64,000 nt of DNA from Myrica gale (GCA_963930655.1 OZ005605.1:16995501-17059500), one strand, 5' to 3'. Shown: positions 1-12,342, numbered from the stretch's first letter. The notes: a model not told the origin generated them from the sequence alone. Made by a program: numbers and translations.

Positions 1-733
1 TAAGAAATTAGTTCTATTTTCGCTTTGTCAACCTCAATGCCTCAAGAAGAAACAATGTGACCTAACACATTTCCTTGTGTCATCATAAAATGACACTTTT
101 CCGAGTTTAGAAGCAATTGTTTCTCTTCGCATCTGGCTAAAACAACTTCAAATTAGTCAGACAATCATCAAATTAATTTTCAAAAGCAGAAAAATCATCC
201 ATATAAACTTCAAGTAAGTTTTCAACCATATATCGCTGAAAATGCTAAGCATGCATCGTTGAAATGAGGCTGGGGCATTACATAGACCAAAAGGTATTCT
301 CCTAAATGTAAATATACTGAAAGAACATGTGAAAGTTGTTTTTTCTTGATCCTTTGGTGCAATCTCTATTTGATAGTAATTAGAGAAACCATCAAGAAAA
401 CAATAATAAAGATGTTCTGCAACCTTTTCTATAATTAGATCAAGAAAAGGAAGAGGAAATGATCCTTTCTGGAAGATGTATTCAATTTCCTATAGCCTAT
501 ACACATTCGTCATCCAGTTGTTACTCTTGTAGGAATTAATTCATCTTTGTCATTCTTCAGCACAGTGATTCCAGATTTCTTTGGACCAACTTGAGTGAGA
601 CTCACCCACCTACTATCAGAGATAGGATAAATAATTCCTACATCAAGCAACTTCAACACTTCATTTTCACAACATCTTTCATCGTTGGATTTAACCTTCT
701 TTGCATTTCCCTAGATGGTTTTGCATTCTCTTC

Positions 734-934
734 TAAGGGTTTGTTTTGTAAAATTTTAGTGTTGTTAAAATTTTAGGTATTGGGTTTAGTGAAAAAGTGA
801 AGAGAGAGATAATTTTTTATATTTTTTATAGTTAAAAGTTATGATTTGATGGGGGAGAGAGAGATTATATTGTAATAGTTTATTGTGTTAAAATTTTAGA
901 GGGTGTAAAATTTTATTTTGCAAACACACCCTAA
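734..934. mobile_element. Tourist-like MITE with TAA target duplication
   Basis: The element spans 737-931 and is flanked by TAA at 734-736 and 932-934. The termini are inverted repeats: GGGTTTGTTTTGTAAAATTT at the left, and at the right the complement of a CAAACACACCC end. It is AT-rich, about 195 bp, with no coding capacity. A 3-bp TWA duplication fits the PIF/Harbinger superfamily. It interrupts the RT region of the older gypsy element. Confidence 0.75.
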
Positions 935-1021
935 ATAAATCTTGTGTCTGAATACAAGAGGAGTTATTCCTTTGATGTCTGTAATTGTCCATCCAATCGC
1001 TCTTTTCTATTTTTTTAACAC

Positions 1022-1777
1022 TTATAACATTTTTTCTTCTTGAGTAAGAGTGAGAGCAGAAGAGATTACCACAGGGAAAGTGTTGTCAAGTCCCAATAAA
1101 ACATGCTTGAGTCCAACTGGGAGAGCTTTGAGTTCCAGATCTGGAATTTGATCTGAAGATGGCTTTATGGTTGCTATCAAAGGTGCTAACTCTTCAAACT
1201 TTGGTTGCCAGAGCATACCATGACTGGTTGTTGCAAAAGAAACATTAGAAGTGTCATCAATCGTATTCAAATCACTAAAAATAATTTCCAATAATAATTC
1301 TAAATCAATGGAAGGAAAATTCAAGTGAAAATCCTCATTGAGGATATTTTCTAGCAAGTTAACTTCCTGAACATGCTCCAAATCACGAGGTTGCCTACAA
1401 GTATTAAAGATATTCAACTCCAATGTCATGTTGCCAAAACTCAATTTCAAAATTTCATTCATACAATTAATCAATGCATTATATGTAGCAAGAAATGGTC
1501 TACCAAGAATGACAGGAGTTTGAAAAGTAGATGGAGTAGACAATTGCATGTCAAGCACCACAAAATCCACAGGATAGTAAAACTTATCAATTTGCACCAA
1601 AACATCCTCAACTATACCCCTGAACATTTTAATAGATCTATCACCAAGTTGCAAAATGATAAGGGTAGATTTCAACTTACCTAAGCCGAGTTGCTCATAC
1701 ACATTATAAGGAAACAAATTTACATTTGAACCAAAATCCAATAAAGCATGACCAATTTTTGAATTTCCTGTACACAA
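1022..1777 (-). pseudogene. Retrotransposon aspartic protease and RT-linker fragment
   Basis: This 251-codon open stretch holds a retropepsin-like domain at about residues 10-110: ALLDFGSNVNLFPY (active-site region, with DFG where plant elements usually have DLG), then LGDRS, the PVDFVVLD strand and the ILGRPFLAT flap region. Residues 195-250 match the pre-RT linker (LKALPVGLKH, then FPVVIS). In an intact element it would process the Gag-Pol polyprotein. Flanking gag and RT frames are interrupted, so this is a surviving piece of a dead element rather than a host gene. Confidence 0.8.
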
Positions 1778-2577
1778 GCAATTGTAGGTGATCCAAGATC
1801 CTTATACGTAGGTGGAGTATTACTTTGAATGATAGCACTAACTTGTTGAGTAAGAAAAACTTTCTTTTGCACATTTAATTTTCACTTTACAGTACATAAA
1901 TCCTTGAGAAATTTTGCATAAGTAGGAATTTGTTGAATAACATCTAACAAAGGAATATTAATCGTACGTTGCTTAAAAATCTCAAGAATTTCAGTATAAT
2001 GTTTAACTTTATGCAAATGAACTAATCTCTAAGGAAATGGAGCAAGTATAAGACAATCAACTTTGTCATTCTTAACAGACACATGTTCTGCATATTTTTC
2101 AAATAGGTTAGAAACCTTACGAAAGTTGTATGACTCATTTGCTGGAATATCAACCACCTTACCACTTCTTAAAGTAATCATTGCTTTGCCTGACTTTAAG
2201 TTAGAATCCTCATGTACTGCTTGCACTTGATGAGATTACCCATGTGGATTTGGTTGTGCCTGTGCAGGGAATTTACCTTTCTCTTGAATACTTAAAGATG
2301 TGGTTAGCTTTGTGAGGGAACCCCTTATGTCATTAATCGCTTGCAAATTCTAATTGTTGAGTGTTGATTGACTATGCATGAATTGTTGAAGTGTTACACT
2401 CAACTGCTGAACTGTATCTTCAAGTTATTTTCTAGGTGCTTGAGCTGTTTGTGCATTATACTGGGCAAAACTTTCACTAGGATGAGGAGCATAAGACGGA
2501 CCGAGATGAACTCTATATGGTGTGAAATTCGTTGGTTATGCTGGAAGTGCAGTAGGAATATTACTCTGTTTGCCCCT

Positions 2578-2847
2578 CTAACGAAAATTTGGGTGGTTTC
2601 TCCATCCGACGTTGTAAGTATTCGAGTATGGCCCTGAAATAGGTTTAGAAATCATGTTAACATTATGAGACCGATTTAATAAGACTTCCTTAAATGCAGG
2701 AATTGTAGGACACTCATTTGTGGGGTGCCTTCGATCTTCACAAATGCTACATTTTTCTGTTACTCTTGGAACAACTTGCACCTCATTCACTTTCTTTAAT
2801 TCAATGGCCTCTAATTTCTTTGAAATTGAAGCTAACCTAGCATGCAA
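2578..2847 (-). pseudogene. Retrotransposon gag fragment with CCHC zinc knuckle
   Basis: The translated piece contains CSICEDRRHPTNEC, a C-X2-C-X4-H-X4-C nucleic-acid-binding knuckle, followed by a P/N-rich tail typical of gag in plant Ty3/gypsy elements. It lies upstream (minus strand) of the protease, as expected for gag-pro-pol order. The frame is short and broken on both sides. Confidence 0.7.
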
Positions 2848-3548
2848 ATCCTCCTCATCTCTTAAAGTATATTTTTCACCTCCACTAACATGTCTTGAAG
2901 TCTACGAGTCTATCAACATTATCAGTAGTGTCTCAAGACTGTGCATTTTCAAACAAATAATCAAAATACTCAAATGCTTTCTTCTGGTTCTTTGTTAAAG
3001 AACACACCATTACACATGGTTTCGACAAATTGATGCATTTTTGTTGCAAACTTAGAAAAAACGCTGCTCCCTTATCCACTCGCGTCGTCTAGAACCGTTT
3101 TCCATCGATGAGCTTCTCTTCTCTCTCTTCCGTGGCCTTCTAGAATCTTTTGTATCCTTCAAGATTTGTAAAGTATGATTTTTTTTTTCTAGTTTCCCTC
3201 TATGCCGTCTAATCTTCAGTACTTTTAATTTAAGATGTGTGTTCAAATTTTAGGAAACAAAATGCTCTCCAACAATATTAAATCAATGTGAGTAAATAGG
3301 TCACAAAGTCTTGACACTTTTAAATTTCTAAAACTCTAGTCCAATAGATATGTTAAGTTTCTCATTTGGTCCAAGATAAATAATAGGTTACTCTACTATT
3401 TTTAAACCGAAAATGCAACTTACATTAATCACAAGCTCTCTCATAATTTTCTTGAAAATTATGACTCGTACACAAAATAATTTGTCGACACATCTAGGCA
3501 ATCTAGCATCTTATTTACCCATTTTTATTCCTAATCATATATGCTGGG

Positions 3549-5720
3549 TGTAACACCCGAGATTTTTATTTTTAAATTTTTTATTTGATATTTGAAATGT
3601 CTTCTTTGATATGTGAAATTTGAGTTTAATTCATTTAAAAGAGTTGAATTATTATCTTTGACCTAGTCAAACCTTTTTAAAATTTGAAAGATTTATGATT
3701 ATTTAAAATTTAAAGGTTTTAGAGTTCAAAAGGGAGTCTATTACTAGTTTGAGTCTATATATAGATTTACACATTGGTTTTAATTTTTACACACCTCGAT
3801 TTTACACAAACAAGAGGAAAAAGAACAATTTTCTTGCTTTCAACAATCCAGACGAAATTTCTTGAAGCAAATTCAGGTATTTCAAATTTATTGATATTAT
3901 ATTTGTATTATTTTTATGAGAGATCAAACTATAGGGTGTCTAGATCTAGCCCTAATTATTTCAAGATTTTCGAAATAATTTTAATAGGTTTCTTGGAGTA
4001 ATTGAAATTTGGGTTCAGGATTTGTTCAGGGAAAATTGAGGCTCTTGATTTGAGTAGTGGATTGAATTATTTTTTTATAGCCGACTTTAGACATCTAAAA
4101 ATTGTTATTTTTATATATTGCGTAATAGACATCTGTAGGAGGATTGACTTAAAGTTTCGTAATTTTTGGAGTTGTATTGGTATGGTTTTGAAAATTCTGA
4201 AGTTAGAATTAGAGAAATCGGAATTGCTGAAAAAGATCCTTTGATACAGATTGGAGTTTTGAACCAGATGACATAGCTAGGATTCAAATTTCGGCAAGAA
4301 ACTTTATAATATTTGTATAACTCATATATGAATCTTTGGTATAAATTTTGAGATTTTTGCATATCGTAATAGATCTTTATGAATTTTGGAAGTAATGAGT
4401 ACCAAATTATTTAGGGTATAGTTTGACTGCATTAACAGAGGTAAATGTCGATGTTATTGTCTGAGTTGTACAAGGAATTTGGATATGAAATTTTAGTGTA
4501 TAGTTAATCCTAGGGAAGAATATAGTTTAATTTGGGGATTTTAGGGAAACCCTAGATAAGTAAGATATATTTTAGAATCTAGCCAGTGAATTTCAGATTT
4601 AATCCTATCGGACAGATTAGAGTTTCATTTGTGTTTCCGTTTGAGTATATTATAATACGTTAGATTTTATATTGATAGGTGATAAGTCACATGTTTATTT
4701 GCTTAAAGATCCAGGTGAGCGAGGTTATTATGCTAGATTTTCCTAAAAGACCAATGTGATATTTGTGAAATTGCATGATTTATTGAAAACCCTCGAAGTT
4801 TTACGTGCATTACATTTTAATAAAATTATTAAAGATCATAACAAGAAATGTGTAAACATGAGCCTATTTTTATGTCCAACGATTTTACATGATGTTTTCA
4901 ATGATTGAAATCAAAGCTTTTTTATATTTATTGTTATTTAAGATTTGTGCATGATATTTTATTAAAATAAGAGAAAGATGCAGAGTTCAAAGTGATGTTT
5001 ATTTTATGATATGTTATGTATTTTTAAATCATGATTCCCAGTGTTACAGGGTTACAGAGACAACACATTGGTACCAATTGCAACCCATTGAGTGCACCTG
5101 TTTTAGAAATGAAATGGTTTATTTTGTAAATTCTTACCGAGTGTATACTTGGACACGGCCAAGCCTTAGTAAGGAAGAATTCTACCCATATTATTGGCTT
5201 AGTTTGACTGATCTCCAAACTAGGTAGTAACTGCACAACCCTGTCACGAGGTTAAACGTGACCCACAATTATTGCTAAAGAGATTTTCTTATATAGATAA
5301 AACTGATTTTCTATAGTTTTATGTTATATAGATAAACTGTTTTATTGATAAAGATGTTTTATTGAAATTGTCAAAAACATCTTTCAACGGTTTAGAAAGA
5401 TTTTAAATATTCTATCTCTTACTGTTACAGTGTGGCTTATAGGATACACACTAGTATAATGATTTTGCTTACTGAGTTGTCGAACTCACCCCTATTGTTT
5501 TCCTTATTTCCAGATTTTGATCAAGAGTGTGTCGATAGTCAGGATTAGATGACACGTGGGCGAGTAACTGAGTAATTATTAGAATAAATGTTTGACTCTA
5601 GTATGAGTCTAATCATGTTTAGATTTATCTTTGTGTGCTGAAAGAATATTAATATGTTCATTTTCTATTTCTATTTCTATTTTCTCCTTCTACTAATATG
5701 TAATCTCCATAACACTTTCG
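3549..5720 (+). mobile_element. LTR-like non-coding repeat (family copy 1)
   Basis: It starts with TGTAACACCCGAG, a common plant LTR start, and has no coding capacity. It shares an ordered set of blocks with the minus strand of 10813-12384: TTGGTACCAA, a CTTAGTA block, CACAACCCTG, a GTGGCTTA block, and GCTTACTGAGTTGTCGAACT. No canonical CA end or target duplication was found at the right, so the end is approximate and the copy is probably truncated or diverged. It could be a solo LTR or a piece of a larger non-autonomous element. The small open frames inside are chance. Confidence 0.55.
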
Positions 5721-6023
5721 CTTTTATCGATAGCTCATTTTCAATTGGAAAGAATATTCCTACTATCACAACGCGTTAAGGATTGCATCTACATCCAAAA
5801 ACATTAGTCGGAGAATTTGAATAAAATAAGAACTCTTGGATTTGTTACTATGTGCGCCCAACATCCTGAGCCCAAATGATAAAATTCAAGACAAACTCAA
5901 GAGTGTGGTAGACCAGAAGAAAATAGCACACACACCAAATTAACCACCATATTGGACAAAGACAGAAGAACACCAGGACATTCTTCTTATTACAAACTGA
6001 AAGCACGAAGAAGCTAATTTGGG

Positions 6024-7299
6024 CTAAGCTAGGGTGGCTTCGGCAATTTTCTCCCAGGATTCGAGCTCTTCGGTGTCTATCCTGTATAAGGCAAGGCGAG
6101 CAATTGGGAAGCTCAGGTTGTTGATGCTCTCATCAAGGACATTGGCTTTCTCTTGAGCTTTCCTCTTCTCGTCATCTGTCAGATTCCCGTAGAGCAGGCT
6201 CAGATGTGGCATGTAGGCTGCAAAGTACTCATATTCATCGATAACTTAATAGTAGGAATTAATGTAGGATGATCAATTTTAGGTTTTACGGCTATCGCAG
6301 GGTCATATCAAATTCAAAATTTCAAAGCACTAATCTTCTTGGACTCTTAGAAGTTAGACTGAATGTATATATGGGTAAAGTAGTACTTAAAAATGTAAAC
6401 TGTAGCTCACCAGACGAGCTTTTGTCTAAAAAATGGCCGCAGCAATGTGCACTAATTTCCACAACCTGAAGCAGAAGGATAAATACAGTATAAAATTAAA
6501 ATTACAAAATTAAAATCACATGTCACATGTCAAAAAAAAATTGAGGTTAATTACAATTTTTTCTTTTAAACTATTACTCGATTCTCAAATATACCCTAAA
6601 AACTTTAAATCGTTGCAACTCACCCCACAAATTATAAGTCTCGTTGCGATTTTATCCCATAAAATACTGAAGTTATTATATTGAACTGTTTTCCTTCTCC
6701 TTACTTGAAAAAGACAAGTCATTTTTTTAATAAAAAAATTAAGCTAAACACGTGATAGAGAATTTGATGTGTAATATACCAGACTTTCCACAATTCAGCA
6801 GAAAAAATATATTTATCTCTCAATGAAAACACAGAATATTTCTCTAATTTCGGATAGTTGCTTCAATTAAGGCCTCCACAGAAAATTGAAATTGAAATTA
6901 AAATATGGTGGAAAATTCGACTTTGCGCAGCAATAAAATGAAAGTTCCTGCTACCTAATTGGAGCGGAAATTTGCCCAGAAGAAAAGATTTACCTCGGGC
7001 GTTGGATGGATGAGGAGGAAGAGGCACTGGTAAAAGGAGGTCCCCGTGGCCACACGATCCACGGTGGAAGTGCAGGACTTGAGGCCCTCGCAGGCCGATC
7101 TGAACCTGCGAAGCGCATCGTCAGGCGTCAGAGTGACGGGTTCCACAACGGTGATGTGGGGCTCGAACTTGGGCCCGCCGAACTCGGAGCGAAGGCCCTC
7201 CATGAGCTTCTTCAGCCTGGAGGCCACGTCGTCCGGTGGGACCGCGTACACGGAATACACATGCTTCTCGTCTAACAGGGGGGTTTCCTTGGTTGCCAT
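6024..7299 (-). CDS. Cyclic phosphodiesterase (2H phosphoesterase family)
   Basis: Three exons, 7299-6994, 6465-6411 and 6217-6024, join in frame to 184 aa, and each intron has GT-AG borders. The protein resembles plant CPDase, a cytosolic enzyme that opens ADP-ribose 1'',2''-cyclic phosphate (a tRNA-splicing by-product) and nucleoside 2',3'-cyclic phosphates. The two catalytic H-x-T/S-x motifs are visible: PHITVVEP in exon 1 and PHLSLLYG in exon 3. The cysteine-containing ISAHCCGHF segment falls in the small middle exon. The length matches the family (about 180 aa). The ATG at 7299 is the first in frame and opens MATKETPLLDEKHVYSVYAV. Family assignment is strong; the substrate is inferred from the family. 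Confidence 0.9.
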
Positions 7300-8030
7300 G
7301 GGGACAGAGTCGAAGAGTCCTCAGATCAGGAAGCCTGGAATCCAATATAGGCTGGCTGTTGACGGAAATAAGAAGAAAAATGAATTAGTTGCTGTTTCGT
7401 GGGGAACATGGTGGCGTGGGAAGGAAGGGAGAGTTGAATAAGTGGAATGTGGCATCTTATGTGGGAGAGAGCACATGGTCGTGGTTTAGAAAAATAAACA
7501 AAGCTAAGAAATTCTGAGTTCCTGTCACGGAGAATTGAGGAGGAAGAGTGGGCCAACGGAGATCTTCTGTTTCGCCGGAATTTCAGATGAGGGCTTAAGA
7601 ATGATTGCTTAATTGGCTGTGTAGTAAAGCAAAATCTAGCGACGGGGATCCCAGATGAGGGCGTGTGATAAAAAATTCAATAATTCTCTAGTGGCTGTGT
7701 CCAAGAAAAAAATCGCAGTATAAATCTAGATGAAATTCAATGGGTTGACGGCAAAATCGAGTAAAATCTTATCAAAACATCACCCAAAAAGAAATTCAAT
7801 AGTATTATATGCACTACTGCAGTATTCTGCTCTCACTTATTCAACTTTAATGAACATAATATATACTTGGTAAGCCACACTACAAAGCCAACTACCTTGA
7901 TACTGATCCATATATACCTGTACAACCCTCAAAACACCATATACATAACCACGCTGAGACAAGTTCCACACTATAATATCGTCTGTTGCTTACTCAAACG
8001 AAAACCACTCATTTATTCACGTACAGTTCT
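7300..8030. promoter_or_regulatory. Intergenic region: putative CPDase promoter/5'UTR and OBAP 3' flank
   Basis: These 731 bp lie between the CPDase start codon and the OBAP stop codon, both genes reading leftwards. The region must hold the CPDase promoter and the OBAP 3'UTR. No recognisable TE, RNA gene or convincing open frame was seen. No TATA box or polyadenylation signal was pinned down. Confidence 0.4.
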
Positions 8031-9057
8031 TCAAGGAAATGGTGCCCTTAATTTCATCTCGGTGGGCTTTATGTCGACCGCAAAACCCTTCCCATGCTGT
8101 TTCCAGTAATCCGCCTGCGGATTGATCCACTCCGGCTCCGGAAGCTCCAGCCTTGATTGCCTCAGAGCCTCTGTTGATATGTTGTACTTGTTATCCCTCG
8201 TATGAACCAACTCCGGTGCAACCTGGCCCAGGTTCACCGGTTGTGGAGACATCATCAAGGCAGGCGCACCCATTGGAAGCCTGTCGCCTAATTCACAACC
8301 CCACCACAGAATTAGTCACACACATGTGGAACAAACGTAAGAGGATTATATTATGCTAGATATATTGAATGCAATTTCGTACCTCTATCAACCTGCCACG
8401 TGCACCAGAATTTGCCGTATGTTTTGACCAGATTTTCGAGTTCTGGTTTCTCCAGAATACCTGGAACTCTAGAATGCACCCAGAGGCCTGACTTAATCTG
8501 CGCCGTGCAAAGTCATGATCATTAAGAGTGGTTCACTTCAGAAAACCAGGAAGGAAACCAAATCAGGGATAAAAAATGAAACCTCACAAGCATGGGAGTG
8601 CCACAGCTTTTGTTCATCAGGAGGCAAAGCTTCAAATATCCTGTCCGATACTATGTATTCAACACCTGTAGAGAGGCGAATTTGAAGTAGAGACGATAAC
8701 GTTTCGCTTTCATGATTGTTCAAAGCTAAAACAAGAAGCTGGGGAAGGGGGGTTTAAAAGTTCTATACCGATGAGACGGCCACGGGCGTGATCCGTATCG
8801 TAAACGGCGCACTGGAGGAAGTCTTGGTTGACACGGGTGATATAGTGGTGGGTCTCGATCTGGCGGGTCATGTCGTGACTGTATAAGGCGAAGGTGCAGG
8901 CGTGCTGGCATATCTGCTTCACGGGCTTGAGGGACTGAAGTATCTGCGCTCCCTTGTCTATCATTTGCTGCTCTAGCGTCATGGGCTGGCCAGGTGGCTT
9001 GGGGTCGCCGCCCGACATGACCGTAGGACTTTGTGACTTGTCGTCGCACAACGCCAT
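8031..9057 (-). CDS. OBAP2: Oil body-associated protein, OBAP2 type (DUF1264)
   Basis: Four exons, 9057-8769, 8665-8583, 8497-8383 and 8287-8031, give 247 aa with in-frame GT-AG junctions. The sequence follows plant OBAP2 closely: KPPGQPMT near the N-terminus, [56 protein letters not shown], the [20 protein letters not shown] segment and the C-terminal [19 protein letters not shown]. OBAPs are small proteins on seed and pollen oil bodies, linked to oil-body stability. ATG at 9057 (MALCDDKSQ) was chosen; the codons upstream in frame lack ATG. Sub-family number is by resemblance only. Confidence 0.92.
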
Positions 9058-10154
9058 TGATACCACGGCAAATGAAGGCGATCTCTCTCTGCTCAGCTTC
9101 TTTCAGTTCCTTTTTGTGTTTTGGGAAGGCGCCGAACATATAGAGAAGGAGAGAAAGGGGGAGGGAAGGCATGGGGAACGTGGTCAGGTATTAGAATCCC
9201 ACGTAGACATGCATGCAGGTTGAGGTGGCTGATGCTGGCGAAGTCTGACGCCAAATGGAGGACATGAGGCCGAGGTGGACTGTCACTCTATTCGTGAGGC
9301 TTTGGAACGCAAAGTTATTACTCTCCCTCACATTTCCATTGGTCTCCAGATTGCGGATATTTCACAAAATTCATGTCGCGTCAGTGCCATCAATTTCTTG
9401 TTTCCAAATTGGTGCTTGTAGATTTCCCAGCATCAATTTGAAGGGGGTGTCAAAGGATATAATTTTCGTCCACATTAATGATATTAATGTTGTCATTGAA
9501 AGCGAGAATATCTAGCCATTAAAGTTGTCATTGAATTTGAGATATCGAGCCATTTGAATCTCGCCCATTAAAGCCATTAATGTTGTCATTAAAGCCAGAT
9601 TCTCGCACCAGCTGACCTGCGGTATCCTTACTTGTATAGTTTATGGAGTTTTTATTTTCTTGTACAACTTTAATGCTTCATTATACTGCCGATAGAATAG
9701 GCTTGTACAACTTTAATGCTTCATTATACTAAGGGCTAGAAATTAGTGTGTAATCTGAGGATAAAATGAGAAATTTCCAATGAGAGAAATTTAGTTTTTC
9801 AAAAACTCTCTTGACTTAACACTAGGTCCACTGGTAATTCTTTCTACATTGGCTGAAAGTTAGCCGACTGGTGCGTGGGGGCCCACGGGTGAACGTGCAT
9901 CTCACATGCTAGGCCACTTTTAGCCTTGGCCGACTTTCCTTTTTCAGTCGCAGCTCCTACTATCCATTTAGGGTGGTTTTCTGTTGGTCATTTCAGTTTT
10001 CTAGCCTTTTGAGTTTGTATTGTCCTTTTGCCCCTGCTAGTTGGCCCGTTGCCTCTTCGAAGGGTCTAACTAACCCTTTTAAGCTTATAACTGAGGTCTT
10101 TGAACTTCTATGAATCAATGAAATGAGTGGAATTGTTATGATAAAAACAAAAGC
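9058..10154. other. Intergenic region upstream of OBAP2
   Basis: No gene was recognised. The first 200 bp are the presumed OBAP2 promoter/5'UTR. At 9480-9600 there is a loose repetition of CATTAA/TTGTCATT motifs, and at 9659-9730 an exact short direct repeat (listed separately). The rest is unremarkable, moderately AT-rich sequence. Confidence 0.4.
9659..9730 (+). repeat. Direct repeat, 29-bp unit, two copies
   Basis: The unit beginning CTTGTACAACTTTAATGCTT and ending CATTATACT is present at 9659-9687 and again at 9702-9730, with 14 bp between. The two copies are identical by eye. It may be a local duplication; there is no sign of a mobile element at this spot. Confidence 0.85.
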
Positions 10155-10722
10155 CTAGGTGATGTTCGTTTTGAAGGTTTTTGTAGGATTTGGAGAATTT
10201 TGTGAATTTTTAGGTGATGATAAAGTTGTATTGGTGTTTGTGTAGAAATTGGTGAGGTGTAAAAAAATGAATGATGATGTTTATAGTTTTTTTGTTTTTT
10301 TTATTATTATTTTTATTAAAATAATAATATTTTAAATAAAAATTTAAAGGAAAAACGAAATGCACACTCAAACCGATGTCAGGCGACCACAAATAGCATG
10401 CAAAAGCCGACTTTTTTCTGAAAAACGGATGTCAATCGATAATAAAAGGCAGGCGAAAAGTTGAAGAAGTGGGCCGACTGCAGGCGACATGTCAGGAGGT
10501 TGGCAGGCCGGCTGCAGGTTGTTTTGAAAAATTCCAAGTTTGCCCTTATGTGTTTTTAGTTATTAGGTTGTGGTGGAGGGTGTTTTAGTAATTCAATATG
10601 AACTTTTTAAGGGCAAAAAAGGAAAACAAAATGCGGAATCCTTGATTTTTTCTCAAATCTGCCGAACAAGTGTGTTTTAGGATTCGGTTCCTGGGTTTTT
10701 TAACAAAACGAACACCACCCTA
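10155..10722. mobile_element. MITE with GGTGATGTTCG-type TIRs and CTA duplication
   Basis: The left end reads GGTGATGTTCGTTTTG from 10158. The right end is the complement of GGTGGTGTTCGTTTTG, finishing at 10719. CTA flanks both sides (10155-10157, 10720-10722). The 562-bp element carries no credible coding frame. The 3-bp duplication suggests a PIF/Harbinger-type MITE, although CTA is not the canonical TTA/TAA. Confidence 0.65.
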
Positions 10723-12148
10723 GATTTGTGCCTAAAAATAGGCAACTATAATGTCAAAACCACAACTAAATTGTCTACAACAAGCAATTTTAAAGGTACT
10801 TAATAGTGCCTTTGTCACGCCCCAAAAATCAGCATAAATAAATAAAAGAAATTTATCTCATTTATTCGAAACAAAACAAATTATAATGATATTGTTTTAA
10901 AAACAGAAACTTGAACAAATTAAAATCCATAATGATGCTCTCATCTATCCCGCCCACATGCTCTCTAGGCTCAATCTCTGAGCAATATCTGAAAATAAGA
11001 AAAAATAAAACGGAGTGAGTTCGACAACTCAGTAAGCAGAGAATAAAAATATATATTCTTTTTTTTTGAAAATAATACTCAATTCAGTGATCGGAAATAC
11101 AGAAAATAAAATAGATTTTTCAGAAAATCCCCTTGACATCAACAGTAAGCCACATTGACCCCTGTGGCAGGGTTGTGCAACGGCTTATTTGGCGGCCAAA
11201 CCGAATTAAGCCAACAGAAAGTGGAGTTTGCCCTACTAAGACTTAGCCACGTACGCTAAGTGTGCACTAGGGAGAAACCCACACAGAAACCAATCCGAAG
11301 AATGGGCGCACCAGTAATCAGTAATGAGTTGGTACCAACAGCAGCAGTAATCAGTAATCAGAACATCGCCTCGGGGTTTGAAAACAGTATAATATATAAT
11401 ATCAGAACTCAGATTCAGAATCAGAAATGATATTCAGCAGAATACAGAATCTCTGAGAAATAATTCAGGACAGTCATATAAACAATCTCAGTAGGTCTTT
11501 TAAAATTCCACATTTGTTTTCAGAATAACATAAACTTGCAATAAAATATTTTCCACAAAATCGTTTATGAAAACATGTTCATAATTTTTGAAGAAAAACA
11601 ATATAGTAGCTCCGCTTACCCAATTTCCTTCGATAATCGAATCGCCCTAGAAAACACGTACTGCAATGATCCTCAAGAACCGAAGAAAAAACGTAAATAC
11701 CCAACAATGGTCGAATATAGAGAGAGAGAGAGATCTCGAAAATGACTGATGTCGAAATTGAGAGGTGTGAATAATCTCTGGGCAGAAGATCCCCTTTTAT
11801 AGGCCGAATCAAAGTGTAACAACCCAAAATCGTTGCCCTTTCGAAATCCTCCATTAACCACCATAAATCGCTTGATTTATTGAGAAAACGTTAAGATCCT
11901 AACAATGGAGTTGAAAGGCCACGAAAATCAGTCGAAAAGGTGCTAAAACGAATGTGAAATTGAAGAGAGAGAGAGAGGAAATTGATGAGAGAGAAACTGA
12001 AGGGTTGAAAACGGTGGCTAGGGCATAAGAATCGAGATTCCAAAGTTTGGGGAAGAAGAAGATCAAAACACACCGTTTTACTTAAAAATTCAATTCGGGC
12101 AAAACGTGTTTAAATAAAATAAAACCTCAGCAATGCCAACCAAACGCG

Positions 12149-12215
12149 TGAGGCGCCCCAGTGGTTGAACTACTAATCTCTCTCCTTTAATGCGCAGGTT
12201 CGAATCCTCGCATTC
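12149..12215 (+). repeat. tRNA-like module 1 (pol III A/B boxes)
   Basis: An A-box-like GCCCCAGTGG (from about 12155) is followed by a perfect B box GGTTCGAATCC at 12197-12207, with tRNA-like spacing. No full cloverleaf with an acceptor stem was confirmed, so it is a tRNA-derived (SINE-head-like) sequence rather than a tRNA gene. It lies inside the LTR-like repeat, antisense to that repeat. Confidence 0.55.
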
Positions 12216-12280
12216 CATTTTTTCCGCACAACAATTACTATACATATAAATAAACTACACCGCACCATAACCGACAAACA

Positions 12281-12342
12281 GGCGCCTAGCCCAGTGGTCT
12301 TCCTCTGTTAAAACCCCAGGTTTGGAGTTCGACTCCTGCCTT
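12281..12342 (+). repeat. tRNA-like module 2 (pol III A/B boxes)
   Basis: It starts GGCGCCTAGCCCAGTGG, with a good A box TAGCCCAGTGG at 12287-12297. A B-box-like GAGTTCGACTCC follows at about 12325-12336. It lies roughly 130 bp after module 1 with similar box spacing. It has the same GGCGCC-type start as module 1, so the two look like tandem diverged copies of one tRNA-derived head. Confidence 0.55.

Larger units (their letters stand above)
1..2900 (-). mobile_element. Decayed Ty3/gypsy retrotransposon (partial; runs off left edge)
   Basis: On the minus strand the order is gag zinc knuckle (about 2.8 kb), aspartic protease (1.78-1.25 kb), linker, then reverse transcriptase towards position 1. 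Reverse-transcriptase text such as MPFGLCNAP followed by FQRCMLSIF is readable at about 300-210. The order gag-PR-RT and the LLPY-type protease fit a Ty3/gypsy element, probably the Athila/Tat (non-chromovirus) side. Many stops and frame changes break the frames, so the copy is dead. A MITE sits in the RT N-terminal part (734-934). No LTR was identified for it; the rest of pol lies beyond the left edge. Confidence 0.85.

Noticed and set aside
3549..5720. Pairing this repeat as the LTR of the gypsy remnant at 1-2900.
   Set aside because: The remnant reads on the minus strand while this repeat starts TG on the plus strand, and no PBS or PPT links them.
12149..12342. Two possible tRNA genes.
   Set aside because: A and B boxes are good but no full cloverleaf or acceptor stem was apparent and both lie inside a repeat. 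They are kept only as tRNA-like modules.
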